Assembly: GCF_900105585.1 (NCBI RefSeq)
Contig: NZ_FNRT01000002.1
Coordinates: 62,001-126,000 of the forward strand
DNA length: 64,000 bases
From: Nocardioides exalbidus
GTDB lineage: Bacteria; Actinomycetota; Actinomycetes; Propionibacteriales; Nocardioidaceae
Direction: 5' to 3'
Shown here: piece after piece, positions 19,883 through 30,258 of the stretch
How positions within the stretch are numbered: the first letter of the stretch is position 1
Layout of the letters: each line of letters opens with the position of its first letter
Program-made: the position numbers and the translations under genes
The notes under the pieces: model-generated
Seen by the model: only the letters and a program-made list of their open reading frames with translations
Database searches by the model: none
What the model was told of the DNA's origin: nothing

Positions 19883-19926
19883 CAGGGGTGCGCGCCCCCG
19901 GTCGACGGACCGGGAGCGCACCCCTG
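19883..19926. terminator. hairpin terminator after the metallophosphoesterase gene
   Basis: A perfect 11-bp outer stem (19883-19893 with 19916-19926) encloses a further GC-rich inner stem. It lies 14 nt downstream of the stop at 19940 on the minus strand and just upstream of the prsW promoter. Confidence 0.75.
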
Positions 19927-19939
19927 GGTGTGGGCCGGG

Positions 19940-22900
19940 TCAGGAGCGGCGTACGGCCCGGGTCGGCGCGCTGGTCCTGGTGACGGTCCCGTAGCCGCGC
20001 AGCCGGCCCACCACCCTGACCGCGATGCGCTCGCCCCGGAGCGCCGGCCGGACGACGAGGCGCGTGCCCGTGCCGACCTTCCTCCCGTCGACGAGCCACA
20101 CGATCCGCAGCCTCGCGCCGGGGGTCCAGTCACCGGTCCGCACCCGCAGCGCCCGGCCGACGACAGGCCTGCCGGCGACGCGCGGCCTGCTCGCCGCGAG
20201 CCGGCCCTCGCGCACGTCGCGGCGGGCGGAGGCGGTGGCCGCACCGGGCGTGAGGCCCGGCGCGCTGCCCGTGACCGTGACGCTGATCCGCGCCTCCCGG
20301 TGCCTGGCCCGCAGGACCAGCGTCGGACCGGTCTCCCCCGCCAGCGGCTGGCCGTCGGCGGACCACGAGTACGCCAGCGACGTCCCGGCGGCCCACGCCC
20401 CCGGGTCGACGGTGAGCGTCTCGCCCACGCGGGCCCGGCCCGAGACCGCCGGGGTGCCGGGGACGACCGCACCCGGGACGGGCGTCGGCTGGGTCGTGGG
20501 CTCGGTCGTCGGAGGGGTGGTCGGCGGGTCGGTCGGCTCCGGCGTCGGGGGGTCCGTGGGGTCGGTCGACCCGGTGGCGGTGAACGTGTGCACGACCGAG
20601 TGGTCGACGGCGCCGTACGGGTCGGCCGTCCGGACGTACCACCCGTGCTCGCCGGGGTCGACGGTCCAGGTCGCCTCGAGTGCGGTGCCGCTCGCGACGT
20701 CGTCGTACGCCTCGATCGTCTCCGTCGTGAGGATGTCGACGCTCAGCTCGTCGGTCGACAGCTCCTTGGTCCGCGCCTGCAGCCCGGAGGCGGCGTAGGG
20801 GATCTCGAACTCCTGGTGCACCTGGTCGAGCGACGGGTCGTCGGAGTCGAAGTCGTCGAGCGAGGGCGAGTAGGTGCGGACGATGATGCGGCCGCCGTCG
20901 TTGTCGAAGTGGAGCAGCCGGAGGTAGCCGAGGCCGCCCTCGGGCAGGCCCTGGTAGTCGAAGAGCATCGAGTAGACGGTGCGGTCCGCGACGCCGTCGC
21001 CGTCGTCGTCCATCTCGTCGGTGCGCGTGTAGGCGTCGTGGTAGTGCCCGGAGCCGACCGCGATGACGTTGGGGTTGGTCCGCACGACCTCGTCCATGAT
21101 CCGCTGCGGGATCGGTCCGAGCCCGCCCGTGGTGAGCATGAACTCGTGCAGGTTGATGATCACCTTGCGCTCGGGGTGCTCGCGGATCACGCGGTTCATC
21201 CACCGGATCTGCGGATCACCGGCGCCCCAGCCCATCGTCACGACCATCAGGTCGATGCCGTCGGCGCTGACCAGGTTGTAGCTGCCGCGGTTGTTCTCGT
21301 GCGACCCGCCGTACCAGGGGTTGCCGGCGTAGCGCGCCTCGCCGAACCACCGGCCGTAGGCGCCGTAGTCGTTGCTGTGGTGGCCGACGTCGTGGTTGCC
21401 GGCGAGGACGTTGTAGGGGATGCCGGCCTCGTCGAGGTCGCGGTAGGCCACGTCGGCGCGCTGCCACTGGGCCGGCTGGTCCCAGTCGTTGACGATGTCG
21501 CCGGTGTGCATCAGGTACTGCAGGTCGAGGTTGGACCGCTGGGCCACGAGGAAGTCGTGGATTGCCCGCTGGTGCGGGTAGAAGTCCGGGTTCTGGTTGT
21601 AGTACTGCGTGTCCGACTCCCACGCGACCGTGAAGTCGTACTGGTCGCGGGGCGTGACGCCCTTGCCGGAGTACGGCGCCACCTGGTCGCCGCGCCGGCT
21701 CTGGCCGGGCGTGGTGAAGCCCTCGGAGTGCTGCACCAGGACGGTGATCCTCCCGTCCTGCACGTGGTCGGCAGCGGGAACGAGGGCGTCGAGGTCGAAG
21801 TCGGTCGGCGCGCCGCCCGTGGTGAGGTGCTCGTCGACCTGGTCCCACTCGCCGGCCGTGACGTCGAGGACGTGCAGGCCGACGCGTGCCTCGGCGTTGG
21901 CGGAGCCGGACCAGTGGATGCGGGCGGTGAAGTCGTCGCCCGCGCCCTCGGGCACGTCGACGGTGAACAGCTGGTAGGGGAACAGGTCCTTCGACGCGGT
22001 GGTCGCCGCGAGCCCGTCCTCGGTGGTGATCGCGGCGAGCTCCTCCTGCGTCAGCAGGACGGCGCCGTCGCGCGTGACGCGGCTCGCGTCGTTGGCGACG
22101 CCCGCCTTCGCGGTGACGGCCTCGTCGTCCGCGGCGAAGTGGAAGCCGCGGCGCAGCTCGACGTCGAGCACGTCGCCCTCGGGGTCGCTGGGCGTCGCCT
22201 GCAGCGCCACCTCCCCTGACGGGACCTCGGCGCCGTCCGCCGGCGCCCGGAGGGTCGCGGACGGCTGCTCCTCCGGGGTGGTGAAGGCGACCGTGCGGGT
22301 GCGGGTGTTGCCGAGCACGTCGACCGCGGTCAGCACGACCTCGTGGTCGCCGGGTTCGAGCTCGACCGAGGACGTCGGGTGCGGCAGCGTGACCTCCTCG
22401 CCGTCGAGGGTCGCGGTGAGCGACTCGAGGCCGGAGCCCGCGTCGGTCGCCGTGGCGTCCACGTCGAAGGAGCCGCGCATCTTCGCGCCGTCGGCCACCG
22501 AGGACGTGATCTGCGGCGCCGAGTTGTCGACGACGAGCGTGCGCGACGCCGTACCGGCTCCTGCGGCTGCCGCGACGGTGTGCTCGCCGTCCGCGACGGC
22601 GGTCGTGTCCCACTGGTGCAGGACGGAGTCGAAGGCGTCGGCCGGGACGTCGAACGTGGCGAGGAAGTAGACGAGCGAGGCGTCGTTGAAGCCGATGCGG
22701 GCATCGGGAGCAGGGCACGCCCGGGTCGTCGGCTGCTGTCCCTCCCCCGCACTGGCGCACGACACCGGTCGCAGCACGCGGCCGTCGGGCAGGGCGAGCC
22801 GCGGGTCGATGCCGACGAAGTCGTCGTTGTTCTCGTTCGGGTCGGGGTCGGGCCACGCCTTGGTGCCCGCGTAGATCCCGAGCGTGACCTGCTGGCCCTG

Positions 22901-25429
22901 CACGACCTTCTCGAGCGGCACGTCGGCGGAGACCGTCACCGTGCGCTCGTAGTAGCCCTCGTCGAAGACGGTCAGCACCTCGTCACCGATCTTCACGCCG
23001 TTGCGGAAGAAGGCGTCGGTGTTGGTCGCCTCGAAGGCGAAGCGGGGCGAGGCCTCCAGGGACGGTACGGCGTCACCGACCTGCTGGTCGTCGATGGTGA
23101 GCGACAGGTCCGCCGGGTCGCCGTCGGTGGTCGCGGTGATCGGCGCGTCGCCGGAGAGGAAGTCGCCGTCGGCGTGGTTGAGGCGGACGGGTGGACGCGG
23201 GCCTCCCGACAGGTCGATGCGGACCGGGCCGAGCGTGGTGGTGTGCGTGCCGTCGGACACCTCGAGGGTGTAGTCGACCCACTGCTTGCCGTAGAGGTCG
23301 ACGGCCGGGACGGTGTAGACGAACCGCTCGGGCGACTCGAACTGGAGCGACCGGACGATCGGGTCGCCGACGTCGGTGGCGAGGGTGAGCTCCGCGGTGC
23401 GGACCTGGTGGTCGTCGCGCACGTCGAAGCCGAGCGTGAGGTCCTCGGTCTCCGGGAGCAGCGGTCCACCGGTGAGGTCGTCGATCGTCGGCGCGGTGTC
23501 GTTGGCGGGCGTCCGCACGAGGCCGGCGGGCACCTGGTCGGGGTGGGTGTAGCCGGGCGTCGGCGTGGCGAGGCCCGTCATCGTCTGGACGGTGCCGTTC
23601 CTCGGCTGCGGCACCCACAGGTGGTCGGGCGAGTCGGCCGGGTTCCAGGCGTACTGGATCGCCGTCGTCGGCGTGGTCTGCGCGTCGTCGAAGTAGTACG
23701 TCGTGCTGGTGTCGATGCCGGTGTCGGTCGCCACCCGGATGCCGCGGAGGCCTCCGTTGGACATGCCGGCGGTGTGCACCTCGACCAGGTCCTCGCCCAG
23801 GGTCAGGTGGGCACCGAAGGCCGCGTTGAAGTCGGCCTGGCCGAGCGCCTCGTTGGTGCCGTTCCTGACCCAGAGCACGAGCGTCTGGCCCGGGTCGATC
23901 ACGGCGTCGCGCGGCGTCGCGGGCCAGAGCGCCTGGTTGGTCGTGACGGCGTTGGCGTCGATGTAGAGGTAGGTGAGGACGAAGTCGCGGAACTGCACCG
24001 GGGCGTCGGAGGCGTTGTAGACCTCGACGAACTCGTAGGCGTCTCCACCGCCGGCGTTGGCGGTGTCGGGCGCGACCTCGGTGACCTGGAGGACGGGAGC
24101 CTTCAGCGACGGGTCGGTCGGCGGGGCCGGCGGCTGGGCGGGGACACCGGTCTCCTCCGGCGGCGTGACGCCCTGGCCGGGCGCGAGCACGCCGGGGGTC
24201 GGCGCGGCCTTCGACGCGAAGACCGGCGCCTCGATGGCACCGACGCCCGGTGCGGAGTAGTGCGCGGACAGCTCGGGGCCGATGTCGTTCGCGGCGACGT
24301 ACGTCGACCGGCTGACGGCCCCGGCCGCGGTCCGGAGCTCGATGCTGCGGGTGCCGCTGTTGGCGAGGCCGGCCTGGCCGGTCACGTGCCCGACCGGGGT
24401 GCCGGCGGGCATCCCGTAGTGGCTGCGGAAGTCGGCGTCGGTGAAGAGCGAGGAGTTCGGGCTGCCGCTCGACCAGCCGTCCGCGGACCCCGTCTGGTAG
24501 TCGAGCCAGAGCACGAGAGTGCCGTGGGCAGGGACGGACCGGGGCGTGCCGGCGGCGAGCGACAGCGTGGCCGTGCCGTTGTAGACCAGGGAGTAGTCGG
24601 CGAGGTCGATCGCGGCCGACGTGGTGTTGGCGACCTCGATGAGCTCGAAGTTGTCCTGCGTGCTGGTGCGCTGCACACCACCGGCGTCGGTGAACGTGTG
24701 GCTGCCGTTGTCCGGGAGGACCTCCGAGACGAACAGCTCCGGCGCCGTCGGCGGAGTGGGCGGCGGGGTGGTGTCGAGCTGCTCGTCGCGCACGACGCCC
24801 GGGTTCGGGTCCTGCTGGGTGGCGAGCACCCTCTGCACGGCGGTGCCGTCGGCCGGGGCGGCGTACTCCACCGTCTTGTCGACGCCCTTTTCCGTCGCTA
24901 CCCAGCTCACCTGCGCGACGTCGGTGGTGGTGCCGGCGGCGGTGTGGCGCAGCCACAGCGTGCTGCCGCTGTTGTTGAGGCCGTTCTGGCCCTCGAGGAC
25001 GGCGACGTCGTAGGAGCCGGTCCAGCCGAGTCCGGTGTAGAAGTCGCGGAAGTCCTGCTCGGTGAGGGCGGCGGCCCCGGTGAAGCCGCTGTGCCGGGGC
25101 CACATCACGAGCGTGCCGTGGGCCGGGACCGTGGCGCCCGCACCGTGGGTGAGGGTCTTCTGCGTCGAGCCGCTCGCGTAGACGACCGAGTAGCCGGCAT
25201 CGGTGAGGTTGATCGCCGCGTCGGTCGTGTTGTGCACCTCGACGAACTCGAATGCGTCGACCGAGCTGCCGCCGACCTCGGTGCGGTTGCTCGAGTCGAC
25301 GTTGATCTCGGTGACCAGCAGGGCCGGCAGGTCCTCCGCCGCCCGGGCCGGCGCCGTGGTGACGGCGAGGGTCCCGGCGGTGACGGCGAGAGAGGCGGCA
25401 AGGGTCAGGACGGATCTCGCGGACGGCAT
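19940..25429 (-). CDS. giant secreted lamin-tail/metallophosphoesterase protein
   Basis: This 1829-residue protein has a signal peptide (cleavage near APARA-AE, residue 31). Three lamin-tail-like modules follow (about 35-215, 230-400, 445-620), each with a TEINVDSS/SEVLPD/TEVAPD start and an EFVEVHN/ELIEVAN-type strand. Ig-like or carbohydrate-binding-like regions come next. A calcineurin-type metallophosphoesterase occupies about 1265-1540 (ESDTQYY, HTGDIVNDW, GNHDVGHH, SGHYHD). A Pro/Thr linker lies near 1620-1650, and two Ig-like repeats (ARVGETLTVDPG, PVVGRALRVRTGDW) close it. No sortase motif or C-terminal membrane helix is seen, so it is probably released. The substrate could be a phosphodiester or nucleotide outside the cell. 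Confidence 0.85.
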   Translation of the reverse strand: MPSARSVLTLAASLAVTAGTLAVTTAPARAAEDLPALLVTEINVDSSNRTEVGGSSVDAFEFVEVHNTTDAAINLTDAGYSVVYASGSTQKTLTHGAGATVPAHGTLVMWPRHSGFTGAAALTEQDFRDFYTGLGWTGSYDVAVLEGQNGLNNSGSTLWLRHTAAGTTTDVAQVSWVATEKGVDKTVEYAAPADGTAVQRVLATQQDPNPGVVRDEQLDTTPPPTPPTAPELFVSEVLPDNGSHTFTDAGGVQRTSTQDNFELIEVANTTSAAIDLADYSLVYNGTATLSLAAGTPRSVPAHGTLVLWLDYQTGSADGWSSGSPNSSLFTDADFRSHYGMPAGTPVGHVTGQAGLANSGTRSIELRTAAGAVSRSTYVAANDIGPELSAHYSAPGVGAIEAPVFASKAAPTPGVLAPGQGVTPPEETGVPAQPPAPPTDPSLKAPVLQVTEVAPDTANAGGGDAYEFVEVYNASDAPVQFRDFVLTYLYIDANAVTTNQALWPATPRDAVIDPGQTLVLWVRNGTNEALGQADFNAAFGAHLTLGEDLVEVHTAGMSNGGLRGIRVATDTGIDTSTTYYFDDAQTTPTTAIQYAWNPADSPDHLWVPQPRNGTVQTMTGLATPTPGYTHPDQVPAGLVRTPANDTAPTIDDLTGGPLLPETEDLTLGFDVRDDHQVRTAELTLATDVGDPIVRSLQFESPERFVYTVPAVDLYGKQWVDYTLEVSDGTHTTTLGPVRIDLSGGPRPPVRLNHADGDFLSGDAPITATTDGDPADLSLTIDDQQVGDAVPSLEASPRFAFEATNTDAFFRNGVKIGDEVLTVFDEGYYERTVTVSADVPLEKVVQGQQVTLGIYAGTKAWPDPDPNENNDDFVGIDPRLALPDGRVLRPVSCASAGEGQQPTTRACPAPDARIGFNDASLVYFLATFDVPADAFDSVLHQWDTTAVADGEHTVAAAAGAGTASRTLVVDNSAPQITSSVADGAKMRGSFDVDATATDAGSGLESLTATLDGEEVTLPHPTSSVELEPGDHEVVLTAVDVLGNTRTRTVAFTTPEEQPSATLRAPADGAEVPSGEVALQATPSDPEGDVLDVELRRGFHFAADDEAVTAKAGVANDASRVTRDGAVLLTQEELAAITTEDGLAATTASKDLFPYQLFTVDVPEGAGDDFTARIHWSGSANAEARVGLHVLDVTAGEWDQVDEHLTTGGAPTDFDLDALVPAADHVQDGRITVLVQHSEGFTTPGQSRRGDQVAPYSGKGVTPRDQYDFTVAWESDTQYYNQNPDFYPHQRAIHDFLVAQRSNLDLQYLMHTGDIVNDWDQPAQWQRADVAYRDLDEAGIPYNVLAGNHDVGHHSNDYGAYGRWFGEARYAGNPWYGGSHENNRGSYNLVSADGIDLMVVTMGWGAGDPQIRWMNRVIREHPERKVIINLHEFMLTTGGLGPIPQRIMDEVVRTNPNVIAVGSGHYHDAYTRTDEMDDDGDGVADRTVYSMLFDYQGLPEGGLGYLRLLHFDNDGGRIIVRTYSPSLDDFDSDDPSLDQVHQEFEIPYAASGLQARTKELSTDELSVDILTTETIEAYDDVASGTALEATWTVDPGEHGWYVRTADPYGAVDHSVVHTFTATGSTDPTDPPTPEPTDPPTTPPTTEPTTQPTPVPGAVVPGTPAVSGRARVGETLTVDPGAWAAGTSLAYSWSADGQPLAGETGPTLVLRARHREARISVTVTGSAPGLTPGAATASARRDVREGRLAASRPRVAGRPVVGRALRVRTGDWTPGARLRIVWLVDGRKVGTGTRLVVRPALRGERIAVRVVGRLRGYGTVTRTSAPTRAVRRS

Positions 25430-25553
25430 GGGCGCATGCCACAGGTGGTGCGTGAATCGATCCCGTACGACGGGTGAACGACGCGGATCGGAGGGGCGTC
25501 AGGTCGCCCTTGGCGCGTGACGCCCGCGGCGCGCCGCGTCGTACAGTGGCCGG

Positions 25554-26934
<1,381 letters not shown>

Positions 26935-26956
<22 letters not shown>

Positions 26957-28083
26957 GCCTCGTCACCGTCGACGGCCGCCTCCGCTGCCACCACTTCGAC
27001 GCCTTCGAGTGCCGGTCGTGCAGCCTGCTCGAGGTCCCGCGGGCCCGCCAGCTCTCCGACAAGGAGGCGCACGCGCGCTCGCTCGTCGACTGCCCCACCT
27101 GGCTGCCGACGGTCGCGGGTGCGGGTGCCGGCTTCCGCAACAAGGCCAAGATGGTGGTCGGCGGGACGGTGGGGGCGCCGACGCTCGGGATCCTCGACCG
27201 CGACCTGGCCGGCGTCGACCTGCGTGACTGCGGCCTGCACTCCCCCGGCCTGACGACGGCGCTCGACCGGGTCGGCGAGTGGATCCGCCACGCCGCCCTG
27301 ACGCCGTACGACGTCCGAGCGAGGGCGGGCGAGCTCAAGCACGTCCTGCTGACCGAGTCCCCCGACGCCGAGCTGATGCTCCGGCTGGTGCTGAGGTCGA
27401 CCGCGCACGAGGCGCGGATCCGCTCACGGCTGCCGGCACTGCGCGAGGCGGTGCCGGGGCTGCGGGTGGTCACCCTCAACATCCAGCCCGAGCACAAGGC
27501 GGTCCTCGAGGGCGAGCGCGAGATCGTGCTGACGCCGGAGTCGACCATGCCGATGAGGCTCGCCACCGGGGTGACGCTGTGGCTGGGTCCGCAGTCGTTC
27601 TTCCAGACCAACACCTTCGTCGCGGAGTCCCTCTACGAGCAGGCGCGCGACTGGGTGGGCGACCTCGAGGTCACCCGCATCTGGGACCTCTACTGCGGAG
27701 TCGGCGGGTTCGCGCTGCACCTCGTGGGCCCGGGGCGCGAGGTGGTCGGCGTCGAGGCCTCGGCCGAGGCGATCCGCTCGGCCCGGAGCGCGCAGGTGGC
27801 GGGCGCCGCCTTCGTGGCGGCCGACGCCACGGCGTGGGCCCTCGAGCAGGACGACGTCCCCGACCTCGTCGTCGTGAACCCGCCCCGCCGCGGCATCGGC
27901 GCTGACCTCGCCGGGTGGCTCGAGGCCTCGGGGGTGCGACACGTCGTCTACTCGTCGTGCAACGCGGAGTCGCTGGCCCGCGACCTGGCCCTGATGCACA
28001 CGCTGCGGCCGGTGGAGGCCCGGGTGCTCGACATGTTCCCGCACACCGACCACTACGAGGTGGTCGTGCGTCTGGACCGGTGA
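26935..28083 (+). CDS. rlmC: 23S rRNA (uracil-5-)-methyltransferase RlmC/RumB type
   Basis: This protein of about 380 residues methylates a uracil of 23S rRNA using SAM. The N-terminus has clustered cysteines (LRCHHFDAFECRSC) for the iron-sulfur cluster. It contains NIQPEHKAVLEG, the SAM motif WDLYCGVGGFALHL, VVNPPRRGIG and the catalytic Cys in SSCNAESLARDL. The start is uncertain: GTG 26935 overlaps the upstream peptidase gene by 22 nt, and no ATG is available before the cysteine cluster. No TRAM domain is present, which favours RlmC over RlmD. Confidence 0.87.
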
Positions 28084-28138
28084 GGCCAGTTGGCCCGAAA
28101 CCGCCACGCGGGTCGCCCACTGGTGCCATCGTCCGGAG

Positions 28139-29236
28139 GTGCGAACCTCACTCCTCCGCCGCGGCGCTGCCGCCGCCGTGCTGACCGTCGTCTCCACAGG
28201 GCTCATCGCCTTCACCGCCCCCGCCGCCAACGCGCAGGCGACCCGCACCTGGGTCTCTGGAGTCGGCGACGACGCGAACCCGTGCTCACGGACCGCGCCG
28301 TGCAAGACCTTCGCGGGCGCGATCTCCAAGACCGCGGCCGGCGGCACGATCAGCGTCCTCGACAGCGGGGGCTTCGGCGCCCTCACGATCACGAAGTCGA
28401 TCGTCATCGACGGCACCGGCGCACAGGCGTCACTGCTGGCCTCCGGCACCAACGGCGTGGTGGTCAACAACCCGGACGCCGAGGTCGTGCTGCGTGACGT
28501 CGACATCACCGGGGTCGACTCCGTGCCGGGGTGCGCGTCACTCAACGGGGTCAACGTGGTCGCCGCGACGTCGGTGCGCCTCGACGACGTCCGGATCTCC
28601 GGGTTCCAGCGGGCCGTCAACCTTCCCGTCAGCGGCTCCAGCTCGGACGTCTTCGTCGACGTCACCCTCAACCGGGTCGACGCCATGAACAACTGCACCG
28701 CCGGTGTGGCCGCGGAGCCGGCCGACGGGAAGCACACCCGCGTCGTGCTCAGCGGCTCGCACATCAGCACCTCCAACCAGGCGCTCGTCGCCGGCCCCGG
28801 CTCGGAGGTGTGGGTGTCCGGCTCGAGCCTGAGCCTCAACAACGTCGGCGTCGTGAAGACCAACGCGGCCGTCCACGACATGTGCGGCAACACGATGGTC
28901 GGCAACGCCACCGACTCGGCCTTCACCGACGTCGCGGCGGCCTGCGCTCCGGCACCGACCCCGGTGACGCCGGCCCCGGTGCAGGTGCCCGTGCAGGTCC
29001 AGGTGCCGGTCTACGTGCCCACGCCCGTCCCGGCGACGTACTGCGTCGTGCCGAAGCTCACCGGCCTCACCCTCGCCAAGGCCACCGCCGCGCTCGACAA
29101 GGCCGGCTGCGACCTCGGGAAGGTGTCGAGGGCGAAGGCAGCGAAGTCGAAGAGGGGCACGGTGCTCACCCAGGCGATCCCCGCCAAGGTCGAGACCCGC
29201 GAGGGCACGAAGGTCGCGGTCAAGGTCGGCACGTAG
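28139..29236 (+). CDS. secreted beta-helix protein with C-terminal PASTA domain
   Basis: The 365-residue protein has a signal peptide (cleavage near ANAQA, residue 34). A right-handed beta-helix-like region with repeated strands (GTISVLDSGGFGALTITKSIVIDG and similar) spans about 40-265. A Pro/Val/Gln linker (PVQVPVQVQVPVYVPTP) is followed by one PASTA domain (VVPKLTGLTLAKATAALDKAGCDLG). PASTA domains bind peptidoglycan or beta-lactams, so it may anchor at the cell wall. The GTG at 28139 has CATCGT 6 nt upstream and is probably leaderless. Ligand unknown. Confidence 0.8.
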   Translation: MRTSLLRRGAAAAVLTVVSTGLIAFTAPAANAQATRTWVSGVGDDANPCSRTAPCKTFAGAISKTAAGGTISVLDSGGFGALTITKSIVIDGTGAQASLLASGTNGVVVNNPDAEVVLRDVDITGVDSVPGCASLNGVNVVAATSVRLDDVRISGFQRAVNLPVSGSSSDVFVDVTLNRVDAMNNCTAGVAAEPADGKHTRVVLSGSHISTSNQALVAGPGSEVWVSGSSLSLNNVGVVKTNAAVHDMCGNTMVGNATDSAFTDVAAACAPAPTPVTPAPVQVPVQVQVPVYVPTPVPATYCVVPKLTGLTLAKATAALDKAGCDLGKVSRAKAAKSKRGTVLTQAIPAKVETREGTKVAVKVGT

Positions 29237-29252
29237 CCACCTCGTCCCACGG

Positions 29253-29290
29253 CAGAGGCCCGGTCCCCTCGTGGGGGGACCGGGCCTCTG
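29253..29290. terminator. bidirectional hairpin terminator
   Basis: Perfect 16-bp stem (29253-29268 with 29275-29290) with a 6-nt loop, between the convergent PASTA and secreted-protein genes. Confidence 0.8.
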
Positions 29291-29311
29291 TCGTACGACG
29301 GGCGGGCTGGG

Positions 29312-29986
29312 TCAGCCGCGGCGGATCTTCGGGCTGCGACCCTTGCTCTTCAGGCTCACGCCACCGCGGAAGGCATCGTCGGCGTAGCCGGCGAGGTTGG
29401 CCGAGCCGTCCTCCAGCGGAGTCACCTTGAAACGGGTCGCCAAGGCGGCGACCTGGACCCACTTCTGCGCGCCGATGCAGGCCGTGGGGACCGAGGTGGT
29501 CAGCGTGCTCGCCGCGAGGTCGTAGCGGGCGCGGACCGACCGACAGGGCTGGAGCGGGTCCCGGTTGGCGTGGTAGGTGCCGTTGCCCCTGAAGCCCATC
29601 AAGACCAGGTCGGCCTCCGTCCGGCCGCCGGACATTCCGACGTTGAGCAGGTAACGGACGCGCGGAGTGAAGAGGCGGAACTCGACCGAGTGCTCCTCGA
29701 CGTCGACCAGCTCGCGGAACTGCACGGTCAGGGTCAGGCGCTTCGTGGCGTGGTCGATCGTGGTCCTCACGATGTCGGTCGAGGTCTCCGCCGGGGCGTC
29801 GAGGAAGAACGGCCCCTCCGTGGGCGCGCCGCCGATGAGCTCGCCGAGAGTGGCACCCACGTTGAGGGCCTCGGCGTCGCCGGCGCCGTCGTCGTACGAC
29901 GCCGTCTGGGCGAACGCTGCGGTCGGGAGCAGCAGGGCGGCGGGCAGGAGCAGAGCGGCGATCCTGGCGCCGGCACGTGAGGTCAT
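29312..29986 (-). CDS. secreted hypothetical protein
   Basis: The 224-residue protein has a signal peptide (AALLLPAALLLPTAAFA, cleavage near residue 28) followed by a mostly beta region with two cysteines (QPCRSV and TACIGAQ) that could form a disulfide, and a basic C-terminus (SLKSKGRSPKIRRG). I recognise no family. The ATG at 29986 was chosen because TACGAT (29994-29999) lies exactly 7 nt upstream, the leaderless pattern; an ATG at 29995 is the alternative. It converges on the PASTA gene across a shared terminator. Confidence 0.65.
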   Translation of the reverse strand: MTSRAGARIAALLLPAALLLPTAAFAQTASYDDGAGDAEALNVGATLGELIGGAPTEGPFFLDAPAETSTDIVRTTIDHATKRLTLTVQFRELVDVEEHSVEFRLFTPRVRYLLNVGMSGGRTEADLVLMGFRGNGTYHANRDPLQPCRSVRARYDLAASTLTTSVPTACIGAQKWVQVAALATRFKVTPLEDGSANLAGYADDAFRGGVSLKSKGRSPKIRRG

Positions 29987-30258
29987 GCCGCGCATCGTAG
30001 GTATCGCCGCGACCCGGTGTGACCCGACGCACGGAATCGAAAGGATGAACGTCCGGTTGGCCCTGACGTGCCCGCTTCCACGACCGTCCCGACGTCCGTC
30101 GGCGACCTGCTGACGCAGCGACGGGCCGTCGACCTCGCCCGCACGGAGAGCGCGCTGTGTCGCCCCTCCCGCGCCGCCGCCTGAACCACTCCCGCGCTCC
30201 ACTCCCCAGGCGGCACCCGCGATCGCGGTGTGCCGGTCCGAAAGGTTATCTTTTCAGT

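Noticed and set aside
16983..20099. A longer frame extending the first GTPase through prsW
   Set aside because: The extension is out-of-frame prsW sequence; ATG 18749 with a 4-nt overlap is the natural start.
22343..25477. A 1044-codon open frame opposite the metallophosphoesterase gene
   Set aside because: It is a high-GC antisense shadow: Arg/Val/Gly-rich translation with no domain, no signal or promoter, and it lies wholly against a gene with clear domains.
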